From contig CALQBK020000020.1 in the NCBI GenBank assembly GCA_943328795.2, forward strand, positions 1 to 42,160: 42,160 nucleotides of DNA. Reading direction: 5' to 3'. Position numbers and translations under genes: made by a program. Position 1 is the first letter of the stretch; each line of letters opens with the position of its first letter. This document shows, piece by piece, positions 16,173 to 24,906 of this stretch. The notes beneath the pieces are model-generated. The model worked only from the letters and a program-made list of their open reading frames with translations. It searched no databases and was not told where the DNA came from. This stretch comes from Bifidobacterium breve (GTDB taxonomy: Bacteria; Myxococcota_A; UBA796; SXON01).

Positions 16173-17487
16173 CGGGGTAGAACCCGGCCACGACGCTCAC
16201 CTGCCCGACCGTCTGCCCCTGCTCGAGCTGGAGCTCGCCGGCCTCGTCCCCCTCGGCGGACACCGCGCGGACCTGACCGGCCAGGCCCCAAGAGCTCAGC
16301 ACCGCCCCGTCGTCAAACCGCTGCACGTCGCCGAGCACCGGGGTCCAGTCCATGTCGGGCGTGACCCACGCCCAGGTCAAGCTCGCCTCCGAGGACGCAA
16401 CGTCGAGGCTGTACTCGACGAGCCTCGACCCGCGCGAGTAGCTGCTGTTGTCGAACAGCCAAAGACCGCCGCCCGTTACCTGGGGCGCGTGCTGCGGCCC
16501 GAACGCCTCCCCGTCCGCGAACGTGAAGTCGCTGGACGTGCCGCCAAGCTGCCAAGCGGTCTCGCCCGACAGCCGGTCCACCTTGACGACGCTCTCGGTG
16601 AAGTAGAGGGAGACGACGTAGCTGTCATCGCTCGAGTCGTAGGTGATGCCGTTCGCGTGCGTCCAGTCTGCCGCCCCGTCCACGGTGCCGGCGTCCCAGC
16701 CGGCGTTCTGCTCCACGACCAAGTTCTCGAACGCGTCCCAGACCACGCGCGTCGAACCGTCCTCGCTGACCTCGACGATGTCATCGCCTGCAACCCGCTC
16801 ACCGTCGACGTCTTGGAACACCGTGACGAGCGTGACCCAGCCGCCGCCCGGGTTCTCAATCGCGTCGTGGTGGGCGTACGGCAGCGCGAGCTCGGACACG
16901 TCGCCATCCCAGGTCACGCTCGTCAACGTGCTCGCGGACCGATCGTCGGTGTGCTCCGCGATGAAGTACACGCCTGTGCCGTCGACCAGGGGCCGCACGC
17001 TGACGACGCCGACGTCGGGCCGCCAGTACCACACCGGCTCGCCGGCCAGGGTGACCAGCTGGATGGTGCTCTCGTCCGCGGTCAGCGTGATGGTGCTGGT
17101 GAGCAGGTAGGGGCCCATCTCGGCGTTCTCCATCGGCGAGACGACCTCGAACTCCGGCAGGTAGCTTGGCAGCGGATCCGTGTGGACGACGGCGTCCACG
17201 CTGCTCTCGGTCGCCCCGACCACGGAGTAGTGAACGTCGGTGTCGGCCGTCACCCCGAGCAGCGTAGCCTCGTGGCGGGTGGTCTCGGCGCTCTCTGGCG
17301 GGGTCGCGAGTCCGTAGGCGTCGGTGCTCCCGAACACCACGCGGTCGGCCTCGGGCTCCGTGGTCGTCCATGTCACGTGTACGACTGTCGCGATCTCGGG
17401 ATCGACCGTCGCGACGACGTCGAACACCGCCGGCTGGCCCGCGCAGCCGGTGACCAGGACGGGCAGGAGGATCGCCGGGAGGGTCAT
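16165..17487 (-). CDS. Arylsulfotransferase (ASST)-like lipoprotein
   Basis: 440 residues with signal MTLPAILLPVLVTGC (lipobox VTGC, Cys15, no basic residue). An N-terminal Fn3-like domain (about 20-105: VVATVDPEIATVVHVTWTTTEPEADRVVFG) is followed by an ASST-type propeller: WYWRPDVGVVSVRPLVDGTGVYFI, PYAHHDAIENPGGGWVTLV, DWTHANGITYDSSDDSYVVSL, SVVKVDRLSGETAWQLGG and FGPQHAPQVTGGGLWLFDN. The 'HHD', 'HANG' and 'QHAP' histidines match the catalytic and structural histidines of bacterial PAPS-independent sulfotransferases and the wider ASST_2 family. True sulfotransferase activity is unproven; many relatives are of unknown function. The downstream 68-residue gene is overlapped by eight bases. Confidence 0.8.
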   Translation of the reverse strand: MTLPAILLPVLVTGCAGQPAVFDVVATVDPEIATVVHVTWTTTEPEADRVVFGSTDAYGLATPPESAETTRHEATLLGVTADTDVHYSVVGATESSVDAVVHTDPLPSYLPEFEVVSPMENAEMGPYLLTSTITLTADESTIQLVTLAGEPVWYWRPDVGVVSVRPLVDGTGVYFIAEHTDDRSASTLTSVTWDGDVSELALPYAHHDAIENPGGGWVTLVTVFQDVDGERVAGDDIVEVSEDGSTRVVWDAFENLVVEQNAGWDAGTVDGAADWTHANGITYDSSDDSYVVSLYFTESVVKVDRLSGETAWQLGGTSSDFTFADGEAFGPQHAPQVTGGGLWLFDNSSYSRGSRLVEYSLDVASSEASLTWAWVTPDMDWTPVLGDVQRFDDGAVLSSWGLAGQVRAVSAEGDEAGELQLEQGQTVGQVSVVAGFYPGG

Positions 17488-17660
17488 GGCGCTCGGCTAA
17501 CGCCAAGGGCACCGCGGCGGATGCGCCAAAACCTCCGTCGGCAGTTCTGGTAGATCGCGGTTCACCCCCGATGCCCGGGCATCCCCCCGCGCTCGGCGGC
17601 AGCTGGCCGAGCGGTCCGCCCGAGCGGTGTGTTATCGTGCGCGTGATCCCGGAGTCCGCC

Positions 17661-18284
17661 GTGGCAAAGTCCGAAAGCGCCCAAGAGGGCATCTCGCGAG
17701 CCGAGGCGACCGGGTCGTCCACCGTGAACCGCTTGGCGAGCCGGCTCGACCGGTCGAAGCTGCAACGTCGAGCGATGGCAGACGGCGGAGAGGTGTTCAC
17801 CGGCCAGGTCGCGAGCCGGGCGCTCAACGCCCTCGGCGCCCGCGCGATGACCGTGGACAACAGCATCATCGTCGACGAGTCGTTCGACCCGAACCGGCCG
17901 GAAGACGCCGCGGTGTACGCGCACGAGCAGTACCACTTGGACCACTCCGGGGGCGTCGGCGAGAACGGCGGGCACGACGGGGAAGAGGTCGCGGCCCGGC
18001 AGGTCGAGCGGATGGTGTTCCACCGGATGACGGGCGGGGCCGAGTCGCACGAGGCAACGCACGTGTCGAACGGCCAGGGCACGCCCGGGTCCGGCTCGTC
18101 GAACACGTCCGGGAAGCCCGACAGCGCCGGCAACCCCAGCGGCGCACAGGGCTACGCCTCGATGATCGCCCGCGGGATGACGCGTGACGAGATCGTCGAC
18201 CAGCTCGCGCGGGAGGTGCTGATGTCGATGGACGGCCAGCGCGACAAGCAGGGCGAGCGGGGGTCGAAGAAGGGCTTTCAGTAG
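17661..18284 (+). CDS. HExxH-motif protein, DUF4157-like
   Basis: 207 residues from a GTG with CGGAG seven bases upstream. No signal peptide. The N-terminal part (AKSESAQEGISRAEATGSS) is disordered. The centre has GEVFTGQVASRALNALGARAMTVDNSIIVDESFDPNRPEDAAVYAHEQYHLDHSGG, where HEQYH is an HExxH zinc motif after a hydrophobic 'AVYA', as in 'xLAHELxHxxQQ' of DUF4157 proteins. EEVAARQVERMVF follows and could give the third ligand. A Gly/Ser/Asn-rich linker leads to a C-terminal helix (MIARGMTRDEIVDQLAREVL). DUF4157 proteins are frequent in contractile injection loci, often as toxin or structural accessory proteins; the tube gene at the left edge makes this worth noting. Function is inferred only. 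Confidence 0.65.
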   Translation: MAKSESAQEGISRAEATGSSTVNRLASRLDRSKLQRRAMADGGEVFTGQVASRALNALGARAMTVDNSIIVDESFDPNRPEDAAVYAHEQYHLDHSGGVGENGGHDGEEVAARQVERMVFHRMTGGAESHEATHVSNGQGTPGSGSSNTSGKPDSAGNPSGAQGYASMIARGMTRDEIVDQLAREVLMSMDGQRDKQGERGSKKGFQ

Positions 18285-18327
18285 GCGCTCGGGGGGAGGG
18301 TCGCAGGTAGAAGGATAGACCCCGCGG

Positions 18328-19146
18328 ATGTCCTTCACCCGCCTCGCCAGCGCCATCCGTACGACTGGGACCCCGCTGTGCGTGGGCATCGACCCGCACC
18401 CGGGGCAGGTGGCGGGTGACCCCGCGGCGCTCGCGCGGTTCGGGCGCGCGGTGATCGCGGCGTGTGCGGGTCGCGTGCCGGCGGTGAAGCCCCAGTTCGC
18501 GTTCTTCGAGGCCGCCGGGTGGCAAGGCCTCCAGGTCCTGGCGTCGCTCTGCGAGGAGGCGCGGGCCGCGGGCCTCCTCGTGGTCGCGGACGCCAAGCGA
18601 GGCGACATCGGCACCACGGCGGCGGCGTACGCCCGTGCGACCCTGGCGCCCGGCGCACCGTTCCCGGCGGATATCCTCACGGTCTCGCCCTTTCTTGGCC
18701 TGGACACCCTGGAGCCGTTCGTCCGCACCGCCCGCGACCACGACCGGGCGATCTACGTGCTCCTCCGCACGTCGAACCCGGGGTCCGCCACCTTCCAGGA
18801 CGCCGCCGAGGCCCCGCTGTGTGATTGGCTCGCCGGGAACGCGGAGACGAGCGGCGCGGTGGTCGGCGCGACACACCCGGACGCGGTGCGTCGCCTCCGC
18901 GGCCGGCTGCCCGACACCGCGTTCCTGCTGCCCGGGTACGGCACGCAAGGCGGCTCGGCGGAGTCCACGCGCGCAGCGTTCGTCGGCCCGGGCGGCGCGC
19001 GCACGCTGGTAGCGGCTGCTCGCGCGGCGACGTTGCCCGAGCCCGGGAGTGCGGACACTACGCAGTGGCAGGACGACCCCGCCGGCTGGATGACCCAGCG
19101 GATCGACGCGCTGAAGGCCGACCTGGCCGGGATGAGCAACACATGA
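18328..19146 (+). CDS. pyrF: Orotidine 5'-phosphate decarboxylase (type 2)
   Basis: 272 residues, the length of the type 2 (mycobacterial/myxobacterial) subfamily. It catalyses OMP to UMP, the last step of pyrimidine biosynthesis, in the cytosol. Motifs are LCVGIDPHPG (14-26), AVKPQFAFFE with the conserved Lys, and VVADAKRGDIGTTAAAYA (86-101) with the Asp-Lys-Asp catalytic array. VGATHPDAVRRLR and LLPGYGTQGGS form the phosphate-binding end. The ATG has AAGGA about ten bases upstream. The stop overlaps the following lipoprotein start as ATGA, an odd pairing of a nucleotide enzyme with a surface protein. Confidence 0.95.
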   Translation: MSFTRLASAIRTTGTPLCVGIDPHPGQVAGDPAALARFGRAVIAACAGRVPAVKPQFAFFEAAGWQGLQVLASLCEEARAAGLLVVADAKRGDIGTTAAAYARATLAPGAPFPADILTVSPFLGLDTLEPFVRTARDHDRAIYVLLRTSNPGSATFQDAAEAPLCDWLAGNAETSGAVVGATHPDAVRRLRGRLPDTAFLLPGYGTQGGSAESTRAAFVGPGGARTLVAAARAATLPEPGSADTTQWQDDPAGWMTQRIDALKADLAGMSNT

Positions 19147-19916
19147 TCCGATACATGTCGATACTGCTGCTGCTGGCCTGCAACCGACAGGCCGCGCTGA
19201 CCGGCACCGCGCGGGACGAACTGCGCCTCGTGGGCTTGCCGGACGTGCTGATCGTGCCGGCAAAGCCGTCCGACACCTGCCCGCCGGTCCACGTGAAGCC
19301 GGACAGCAGCGGGGCCTTCTCGGCGGAGGTGTGCGCGGGCATGGCGTACACCGTGTCGTACCCCACCGGCAGCGGCGGCACGACGTGGCGCGGGGACCCG
19401 GTCACTGCGCACGCGGGAGACAATGTATCGCTGTCGGCCTGGCCGGGCGCTGGTGAGCCCGGGGTCTACGTCCTGGGTGATACAGCCGAGCGTGTGTCGC
19501 CCTCCATCGCGCTCGAGACCTCCGCGGTCTTGCCGAGCAACACGCCCGTGCGGTACCCGCTCGAGCTCCCGAGCACCGTCGCCCGGGTCCTCCCCGGGCA
19601 ACAGCTCCTGCTGCAAGCGTCCGAGGCCGGCGACCGGGTCGTCCCGCTCGGCAGGTCCACGACTACGCTCAGCTACGCGCGTAGCGCTGGGCCTACGCCG
19701 ATGGGCCCTTGGTCGTTCGAGGGCGCCGACATCTCGCCGGACGGCGTCGTGACCGCCCTCCCCCCGCTCTCCATCGCGCCGACCCGGATGACCGTGACCG
19801 GCGTGGACCTCGCGTACCTGGCAGGGGACCTGGTCCCACCCGGGCGATACCTCGTCGGGAAGCCCGGCGGTGCCCGCGCTTGGCTCGTCGACTTCGGCCC
19901 TGCCCCTACCCCCTGA
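19143..19916 (+). CDS. Hypothetical lipoprotein
   Basis: 257 residues with signal MIRYMSILLLLAC (Cys13) followed by NRQAALTGTARDELRLVGLPDVLIVPA. Beta-strand-rich, with no repeat or motif I recognise. Small-domain architecture is likely: a first part of about 90 residues (GAFSAEVCAGMAYTVSYPTG, three Cys in the mature chain that could form disulfides) and a second with SWPGAG/VLPGQQLLLQA-type strands. It is translationally coupled to pyrF by an ATGA overlap, the only ATGA overlap in the window. The Asp-rich lipoprotein follows after 13 bases, so the three may be one transcript. Confidence 0.65.
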   Translation: MIRYMSILLLLACNRQAALTGTARDELRLVGLPDVLIVPAKPSDTCPPVHVKPDSSGAFSAEVCAGMAYTVSYPTGSGGTTWRGDPVTAHAGDNVSLSAWPGAGEPGVYVLGDTAERVSPSIALETSAVLPSNTPVRYPLELPSTVARVLPGQQLLLQASEAGDRVVPLGRSTTTLSYARSAGPTPMGPWSFEGADISPDGVVTALPPLSIAPTRMTVTGVDLAYLAGDLVPPGRYLVGKPGGARAWLVDFGPAPTP

Positions 19917-19929
19917 CCCCGGAGCCGCC

Positions 19930-21849
19930 ATGCGTCTTCTCTCGCTCGTCGCCCCCCTCGCGTTCTTGGCCGCTTGCTCCGGCAAAGACCCGCATGACTC
20001 GTTGTCGGTGGACGACACCGGCCCCGTCGTCGACACCGACGTTGACGGCGACGGGTACCTGGACGAGGCCGCCGGCGGCGACGACTGCGACGACGCCGAC
20101 ATGTATACGAACCCCGGCGCGGACGACGTCCCCTACGACGGCAAGGACCAAGACTGCAACGGCACCGACCTGACCGACGTAGACGCGGACGGGTTCGACG
20201 GCGAGCCCGCGGGCGGCGAGGACTGCAACGACTCGAACCCCGAGGTGAACCCGGACGCCCCGGAGATCTGCTACGACAACCTGGACAATGACTGCGACGG
20301 CCGCGGGGGAGCGGACGACGTCGCGGCGCAGTCGGACTGCGACGGCGACGGGTCCGAGCGGGTCGACGACTGCAACGACGAGGACGCGTCGATCTACCCC
20401 GGCGCCCCCGACGCCTGGTACGACGGCGTCGACAGCGACTGCGCGTTCGACAGCGACTACGACCAGGACCTGGACGGCGAGGACGCGCTCTCGGGAGGTG
20501 GCCTCGACTGCGACGACGAAGACGCCGCGGTGAACTCGGAGGCGGACGAGGCGTGGGACGCGCGCGACAACGACTGCGACGGCACCATCGACCAGCTCGC
20601 GGGCGCCGAGAGCGTGTCGAGCTGGCGCGGGGAGTACGCTAGCGACGACTCCTGGCTCGGGCACGACGTAGCGCTGGTGCAGGACATCGACGGCGATGGC
20701 GTGCGCGACGTCGCGATCGGCTCGCCGCTCACCGGCAGCGGGACGAGCGAGACCTACGCCGGCGCGGTGTACGTGATGTCCACCGGCGGGGGCGCCGCAG
20801 CGCCGTCCACGGCCGCGCTGGCGACGATCACCGGGAACAGCAGCGACTACCTCGGGTTTGGCCTGGTCACGCTGCCGGACGGATCGCTGGTCGCAGGCGG
20901 CCTCGGCACCGCGTACGTGTTCCAACCGAGCCAGCTCTCCGGCGCAGTCAGCGCGAGCGATGCCTGGGCGTCGCTCACCAGCAACGGGAGCATCGGCTAC
21001 GTCGGGGACTGGGGCGGGGGCGGCGTCGTCGTCGTCGGAGACCCGTACACGGGGACCGCCGAGAGCGTGGTCGTCTGGGCGCCGAACACCATCGCGGCGG
21101 GCGGGAGCCACTCGACCAGCGACGCGCTCTGGTCGCTCTCCGAGACCGGGGGCGGCAAGGGCGCGGGGTTCCCCGGAGACCTCGACGGCGACGGCATGGA
21201 CGAGGTGGTGTACGCGACGACGGGCATCTCGACCGCGTGCCCGGTCACCGTGATCCCGGGCGACGTGATCACGGCCGGCGGGGTCGGGGTGCCCGCCGAC
21301 CTGGACGGGATCACCGGCGCCAAGGTGCCCGACGGCTACGAGGGCTACGCGACCGTGCGCGCTGCGGGCGGGGACGACTTCGACGGCGACGGCTACCGGG
21401 AGCTCGTCGTCGGGGCCATGGAGCTGGAGGGCGCGGCCGAGCACTCGGGCATCGTCTACGTCATCCCGGGCCCGGACACGATGGCGGGCAGCACGCTGGA
21501 GGACCTGGCGACGACGACCATCAACGGACAGGTCGAGTCTGGCGAGCTCGCGCCCGCGTGGACGTCCGGGGACGTGGACGGCGACGGCACGGTCGACTTG
21601 GTGCTGGGGTTCCCCGGCAACGGCTCGGGCGACGTCTCTTCCGCGATCTGGTTCGTGCCCCACGACACGGTCGGGCTCGGCGGGACGATCACGCCCGGGC
21701 CGGCCACCCCGCTGTTCTCCGGGGCGAGCCCCGATGACCAGTTCGGGTTCTCGATCCGGATGTTCGACACGGACGGCGACGCCGACGACGACCTGTTCGT
21801 GTCCTCTTTGGACAGCTACGGGGCCGTGAACTACTTCCGGCGGGACTAG
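19930..21849 (+). CDS. Lipoprotein with Asp-rich metal-binding repeats and FG-GAP-like propeller
   Basis: 639 residues from the ATG with GGAG upstream; signal MRLLSLVAPLAFLAAC (lipobox LAAC). Residues 30-230 carry repeats of the type D-x-DGDG / GGDDCDDADxxxNPGAxDxxYDGxDxDCxG, as in MopE-like 'putative metal-binding motif' proteins. Examples are DVDGDGYLD, DADGFDG, DCDGDGSE and DQDLDGED. The C-terminal part has FG-GAP-like blades, each opening with an Asp loop: QDIDGDGVRDVAIGSP, DLDGDGMDEVVYA, DFDGDGYRELVVGAM, DVDGDGTVDLVLGFP and DTDGDADDDLFVSS. These suggest a Ca2+-stabilised surface adhesin with an integrin-alpha-like propeller. The partner is unknown. It is followed 37 bases later by the acyltransferase gene. 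Confidence 0.85.
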   Translation: MRLLSLVAPLAFLAACSGKDPHDSLSVDDTGPVVDTDVDGDGYLDEAAGGDDCDDADMYTNPGADDVPYDGKDQDCNGTDLTDVDADGFDGEPAGGEDCNDSNPEVNPDAPEICYDNLDNDCDGRGGADDVAAQSDCDGDGSERVDDCNDEDASIYPGAPDAWYDGVDSDCAFDSDYDQDLDGEDALSGGGLDCDDEDAAVNSEADEAWDARDNDCDGTIDQLAGAESVSSWRGEYASDDSWLGHDVALVQDIDGDGVRDVAIGSPLTGSGTSETYAGAVYVMSTGGGAAAPSTAALATITGNSSDYLGFGLVTLPDGSLVAGGLGTAYVFQPSQLSGAVSASDAWASLTSNGSIGYVGDWGGGGVVVVGDPYTGTAESVVVWAPNTIAAGGSHSTSDALWSLSETGGGKGAGFPGDLDGDGMDEVVYATTGISTACPVTVIPGDVITAGGVGVPADLDGITGAKVPDGYEGYATVRAAGGDDFDGDGYRELVVGAMELEGAAEHSGIVYVIPGPDTMAGSTLEDLATTTINGQVESGELAPAWTSGDVDGDGTVDLVLGFPGNGSGDVSSAIWFVPHDTVGLGGTITPGPATPLFSGASPDDQFGFSIRMFDTDGDADDDLFVSSLDSYGAVNYFRRD

Positions 21850-21886
21850 CTGGGGCGCCCCGCCACCACGCGATAGGTGCCGGGCC

Positions 21887-22720
21887 ATGCTCCCGGCCCT
21901 CGCCCGCCTCGCTGCCAGCACCCTGCCGACTGCCGAACGCGAGCGCCTGAAGGGCCTCGTGTTCGCCGACGCTGGCCACGGGTACGACCCGTTCGGCCTG
22001 CACCCGGACTTCGTGGCGTTCGGAGAGGCGCTCACCGCGCCGCTGTACGACCGCTACTTCCGCGTCGAGTCGAGCGGCCACGAGCACATCCCGGCGTCCG
22101 GCGCCGCGGTCCTGGCGGCCAACCACTCGGGGGCGGTGCCGTTCGACTCGGCGATGATCTGGACCGACGTGGTGCGGCACACCAACCCGCCGCGGGTCCC
22201 AAGGCCGGTCGCGGACCACTTCGTGCCGATGATCCCGATCATCGGCATCGTCTTCGCGCGCGGCGGAATGGTCGGCGGGAGCCGGGGCAACGCCCGGACG
22301 TTGCTCGAGCGCGGCGAATTGCTCCTGATCCACCCCGAGGGCGTCCCGGGCATCGCGAAGTCGTTCAAGCTCCGCTACCAGCTCCAGGACTGGCGCGTCG
22401 GGCACGTCGAGTTGGCCATTCGCCACTCGGCGCCGGTGATCCCGGTCGCGGTGGTCGGCGCAGAGGAGCAGATGCCCCAGATCGGGCGCATCCCCATCTC
22501 GGTAGCGGGCCTCCCGTTCATCCCCGTCACGCTCACCCCGTTCCCGCTGCCCGTGAAGTACCACATCCGCTACGGGGCCCCGATCCCGGTCCACGAGCTG
22601 TACACCCCGGACCAGGCCGACGACCCCGCGTCCGTGCGCGAGGCCGCGGCGCTCGTCAAGAAGGCCGTGCAGGGCATGCTGGACGAGGGCGTGAAGAGCC
22701 GCGCGGGGGTGTTCACGTGA
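21887..22720 (+). CDS. PlsC-like phospholipid/glycerol acyltransferase
   Basis: 277 residues. The core is VLAANHSGAVPFDSAM (about residues 75-90), the catalytic His and Asp separated by six residues. This is a known longer variant of the HX4D box (NHSG-type). It is followed by VPMIPIIGIVFARGGMVGG and LLIHPEGVPGIAKS, the acyl-acceptor and phosphate-binding blocks. The N-terminal region has no membrane helix; the protein is probably peripheral on the inner membrane. The family transfers acyl chains to lysophospholipids or glycolipids; the acceptor is undetermined. The stop overlaps the next gene as GTGA, so the SDR protein is likely made with it. Confidence 0.85.
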   Translation: MLPALARLAASTLPTAERERLKGLVFADAGHGYDPFGLHPDFVAFGEALTAPLYDRYFRVESSGHEHIPASGAAVLAANHSGAVPFDSAMIWTDVVRHTNPPRVPRPVADHFVPMIPIIGIVFARGGMVGGSRGNARTLLERGELLLIHPEGVPGIAKSFKLRYQLQDWRVGHVELAIRHSAPVIPVAVVGAEEQMPQIGRIPISVAGLPFIPVTLTPFPLPVKYHIRYGAPIPVHELYTPDQADDPASVREAAALVKKAVQGMLDEGVKSRAGVFT

Positions 22721-23670
22721 AGCCGCTCCGCGGGGTCCTGGTCACGGGCGTAGACGCCCCCGTTGGCGAGTGGCTGGTGCGAGCGCTGCTCGAGGACACG
22801 AGCGTTGGGCACGTCGTCGCGGTCGCCCCGCGCCCCGAGCGCGTCGCGCTCCCCCAGTCGGCGCGGCTCACCTGCCTGCCCGTGGAGCTCCAAAAGGAGC
22901 GACACGTACACGACCTGCTGTTCGGCCCCGTCCGCGAGCTGGGCGTGGAGGTGATCATCCACACCGCGACCGCCGGGTCCGCGACGCACGACGGCAAGCG
23001 GGTCCACGCGCTGAACGTAGACGCTACCCGCGCGCTGCTCGCCCTCTGCGAGCGCCACCCGACCATCCGCCGCTTCGTCCTCCGCAGCTTCTCGGAGGTC
23101 TACCAGATCGACGCCGACCTGCCGGTGCTGATCGCGGAGGACCACCCGCTGAACCTCGCCGCTGGCGCTCCGCAGTTCGTGCGGGACCGCGTGGAGGCCG
23201 ACCTGCACGCCTGCGTCCGGATGGGCTTGTCGAACCTGCAGATCCAGGTGCTCCGCACGGCGGAGGTGCTGGCCCCCGGCACCGGCTCGCAGCTGTTCGA
23301 CTACCTGGAGAGCCCCGTGTGCTTCCGGCCGATCGGCTTCGACCCGATGGTGAACGTGCTCTCGCTGTCCGACATCACGCGGGCGCTGCACGCGTCCGTC
23401 CGGGCGACGGAGCAAGGCGTGTTCAACGTGCCGGGCGCGGACACGCTGCCGCTGTCGCTCGCGATCCGGAAGTGGGGGCGCGCGAGCATCGCCGTCCCGA
23501 GCGCGATGATGACGCCGCTGTACCGCATGCGCAGCCGGCTGTGGGGCACCGACTTCCGATACGGCATGAACCGGCGCCGCTTCCACTACTCCGGCGTGCT
23601 CGACGGCCGGCGCGCCCGCGAGGTGATGGGCTACGCCCCCGAGCACGGCATCGAGTGGCCGGTCGGCTGA
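22717..23670 (+). CDS. Extended SDR/NAD-epimerase-like protein with degenerate active site
   Basis: 317 residues with a Rossmann fold. The N-terminal nucleotide loop VLVTGVDAPVGEWLVRALL lacks the usual middle glycine of TGxxGxxG. EVIIHTATAGSATHDGKRVHALNVDATRALLALCE is the 'D/NxAA..N..GT..ll.a' segment, and FVLRSFSEVY the 'SS..vY' strand. The YxxxK catalytic pair is replaced: at the equivalent place stands APQFVRDRVEADL, Phe for Tyr and Arg for Lys. It may therefore bind a nucleotide without normal redox chemistry. It has a GTG start within a GTGA overlap with the acyltransferase, suggesting a lipid or glycolipid role. A hairpin lies at its 3' end. Confidence 0.82.
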   Translation: MKPLRGVLVTGVDAPVGEWLVRALLEDTSVGHVVAVAPRPERVALPQSARLTCLPVELQKERHVHDLLFGPVRELGVEVIIHTATAGSATHDGKRVHALNVDATRALLALCERHPTIRRFVLRSFSEVYQIDADLPVLIAEDHPLNLAAGAPQFVRDRVEADLHACVRMGLSNLQIQVLRTAEVLAPGTGSQLFDYLESPVCFRPIGFDPMVNVLSLSDITRALHASVRATEQGVFNVPGADTLPLSLAIRKWGRASIAVPSAMMTPLYRMRSRLWGTDFRYGMNRRRFHYSGVLDGRRAREVMGYAPEHGIEWPVG

Positions 23671-23675
23671 TAGGA

Positions 23676-23701
23676 GCCGCGGTGGAGTCAGCCGCCGCGG
23701 C
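23676..23701. terminator. Hairpin between convergent genes
   Basis: A 10-bp stem (23676-23685 with 23692-23701, one G-T pair) with a 6-base loop fills the 33-base gap between the convergent SDR and FAD-oxidoreductase genes. There is no T tract, so bidirectional termination is only probable from position. Confidence 0.5.
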
Positions 23702-23703
23702 GA

Positions 23704-24906
23704 TCAGATCCCGAACCGACGAGCCGGGAAGGCGTCCGCGAAGTCGCTCCGGCCCTCGGTGACCAGCTCCGCCATCGCGCGGCCCGCGAGGTAAGCGAAC
23801 CCGAACCCGTGGCCGGTGAACCCCACCGCCGCGACCACGCCCGGCGCGCCGGGCACGGCCCCGCAGATCGGCAAGCCATCGCGGGAGAAGCCCATCGTGC
23901 CGGACCAGCGGTGGGTGATCGGCACGTCCCGCAGCGGCGGAAAGCGGTGCAAGAACTCGACCATCCGGGCCTGGATGCCCTCGTGCAGCACCTCCTCGGT
24001 GCCGACCTCCGCCGCGGGGTCCAGGTTGCGCCAGCCGCCGAGCACGATGCGGCCGAGCTCGTCCTGGCGCCAGTAGTCGTAGCCGTGATCGGCGTACACC
24101 GGGCACTGGAACAGCGCAGGGGCGGGCGCGGTCGCGAGCATCTGCCCCCGCACCGGGTCGACCTTGTCCGCGAAGAACGGCAAGATCTCCCCCGCGTACG
24201 CGTTGGTGCACACGACGACGAGGCTCGCCCGGATGACGCCGTCACCCGCGGCGCTCGACGTGTGGACGGTCACGTCCCCTGCCCCCTGGGCGTCGATGCG
24301 GACCGTCTGCGTCGCCTCGTGCAGGCGGGCGCCAAGTCCGGTAGCGGCGCGCGCCAAGCCCCGGACGAACCGCGCGGGGTGCAGCTCCCCGTCGTCTGGC
24401 AGGTGCACGCCGACCTTGAACCCCGCGTCGCGGTAGCACGCCGGCAAGTCGGACCCGGCCCACACGTGGGCGCCGAACCCGTCCTCGGTGAGCCGCGCCG
24501 CGCTCTCGAGCAGCTCCTCCTCCTCTGCTGGCGCACAGGCGAGCTGCAACGAGCCACGCTTCTGGTACGCGCAGTCGATGTCGAACCGCCGGACCGCCTC
24601 CGCCATCGCCAGGTGGTTGTCCCGCGACCAGCCGTGGACCCGCCGGGCCCGGTCGTGGCCCATCACGCCGATCGCCCGGCTGTAGCGCTCCGCGGTGCCC
24701 TGGAGCACGAAGCCGGCGTTCCGGCCAGACGCACCGACGCTCACGAACCCTCGCTCGAGCCACAGCGGCGCAAGACCGGCCTCGGCGAGCGCGAGGGCCG
24801 CGCTCGCCCCGCACAGCCCCGCGCCGATGACGACGACGTCCGCGTGGTGTTCGCCGGTGAGCGGCGGGGTGGACGGGGCGAGCCCCTCCAACCAGTACGG
24901 GTTCAC
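23704..24906 (-). CDS. FAD-dependent amine/amino-acid oxidase (DAO family, PuuB-like)
   Basis: 400 residues. The Rossmann motif ADVVVIGAGLCGASAALALAEAG at about 23-45 is followed by WLERGFVSVGASGRNAGFVLQG, the 'GaSgrNgGf' box of the DAO/PuuB group. AYQKRGSLQLA and PDDGELHPARFVRGLARAA are conserved downstream. The end has HRWSGTMGFSRDGLPICG and VVAAVGFTGHGFGFAYLAGRAMAE, the C-terminal FAD-binding block. PuuB oxidises gamma-glutamylputrescine; related enzymes act on other amines, so the substrate is open. The GTG start forms a GTGA overlap with the lipoprotein gene upstream. Confidence 0.85.
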   Translation of the reverse strand: MNPYWLEGLAPSTPPLTGEHHADVVVIGAGLCGASAALALAEAGLAPLWLERGFVSVGASGRNAGFVLQGTAERYSRAIGVMGHDRARRVHGWSRDNHLAMAEAVRRFDIDCAYQKRGSLQLACAPAEEEELLESAARLTEDGFGAHVWAGSDLPACYRDAGFKVGVHLPDDGELHPARFVRGLARAATGLGARLHEATQTVRIDAQGAGDVTVHTSSAAGDGVIRASLVVVCTNAYAGEILPFFADKVDPVRGQMLATAPAPALFQCPVYADHGYDYWRQDELGRIVLGGWRNLDPAAEVGTEEVLHEGIQARMVEFLHRFPPLRDVPITHRWSGTMGFSRDGLPICGAVPGAPGVVAAVGFTGHGFGFAYLAGRAMAELVTEGRSDFADAFPARRFGI

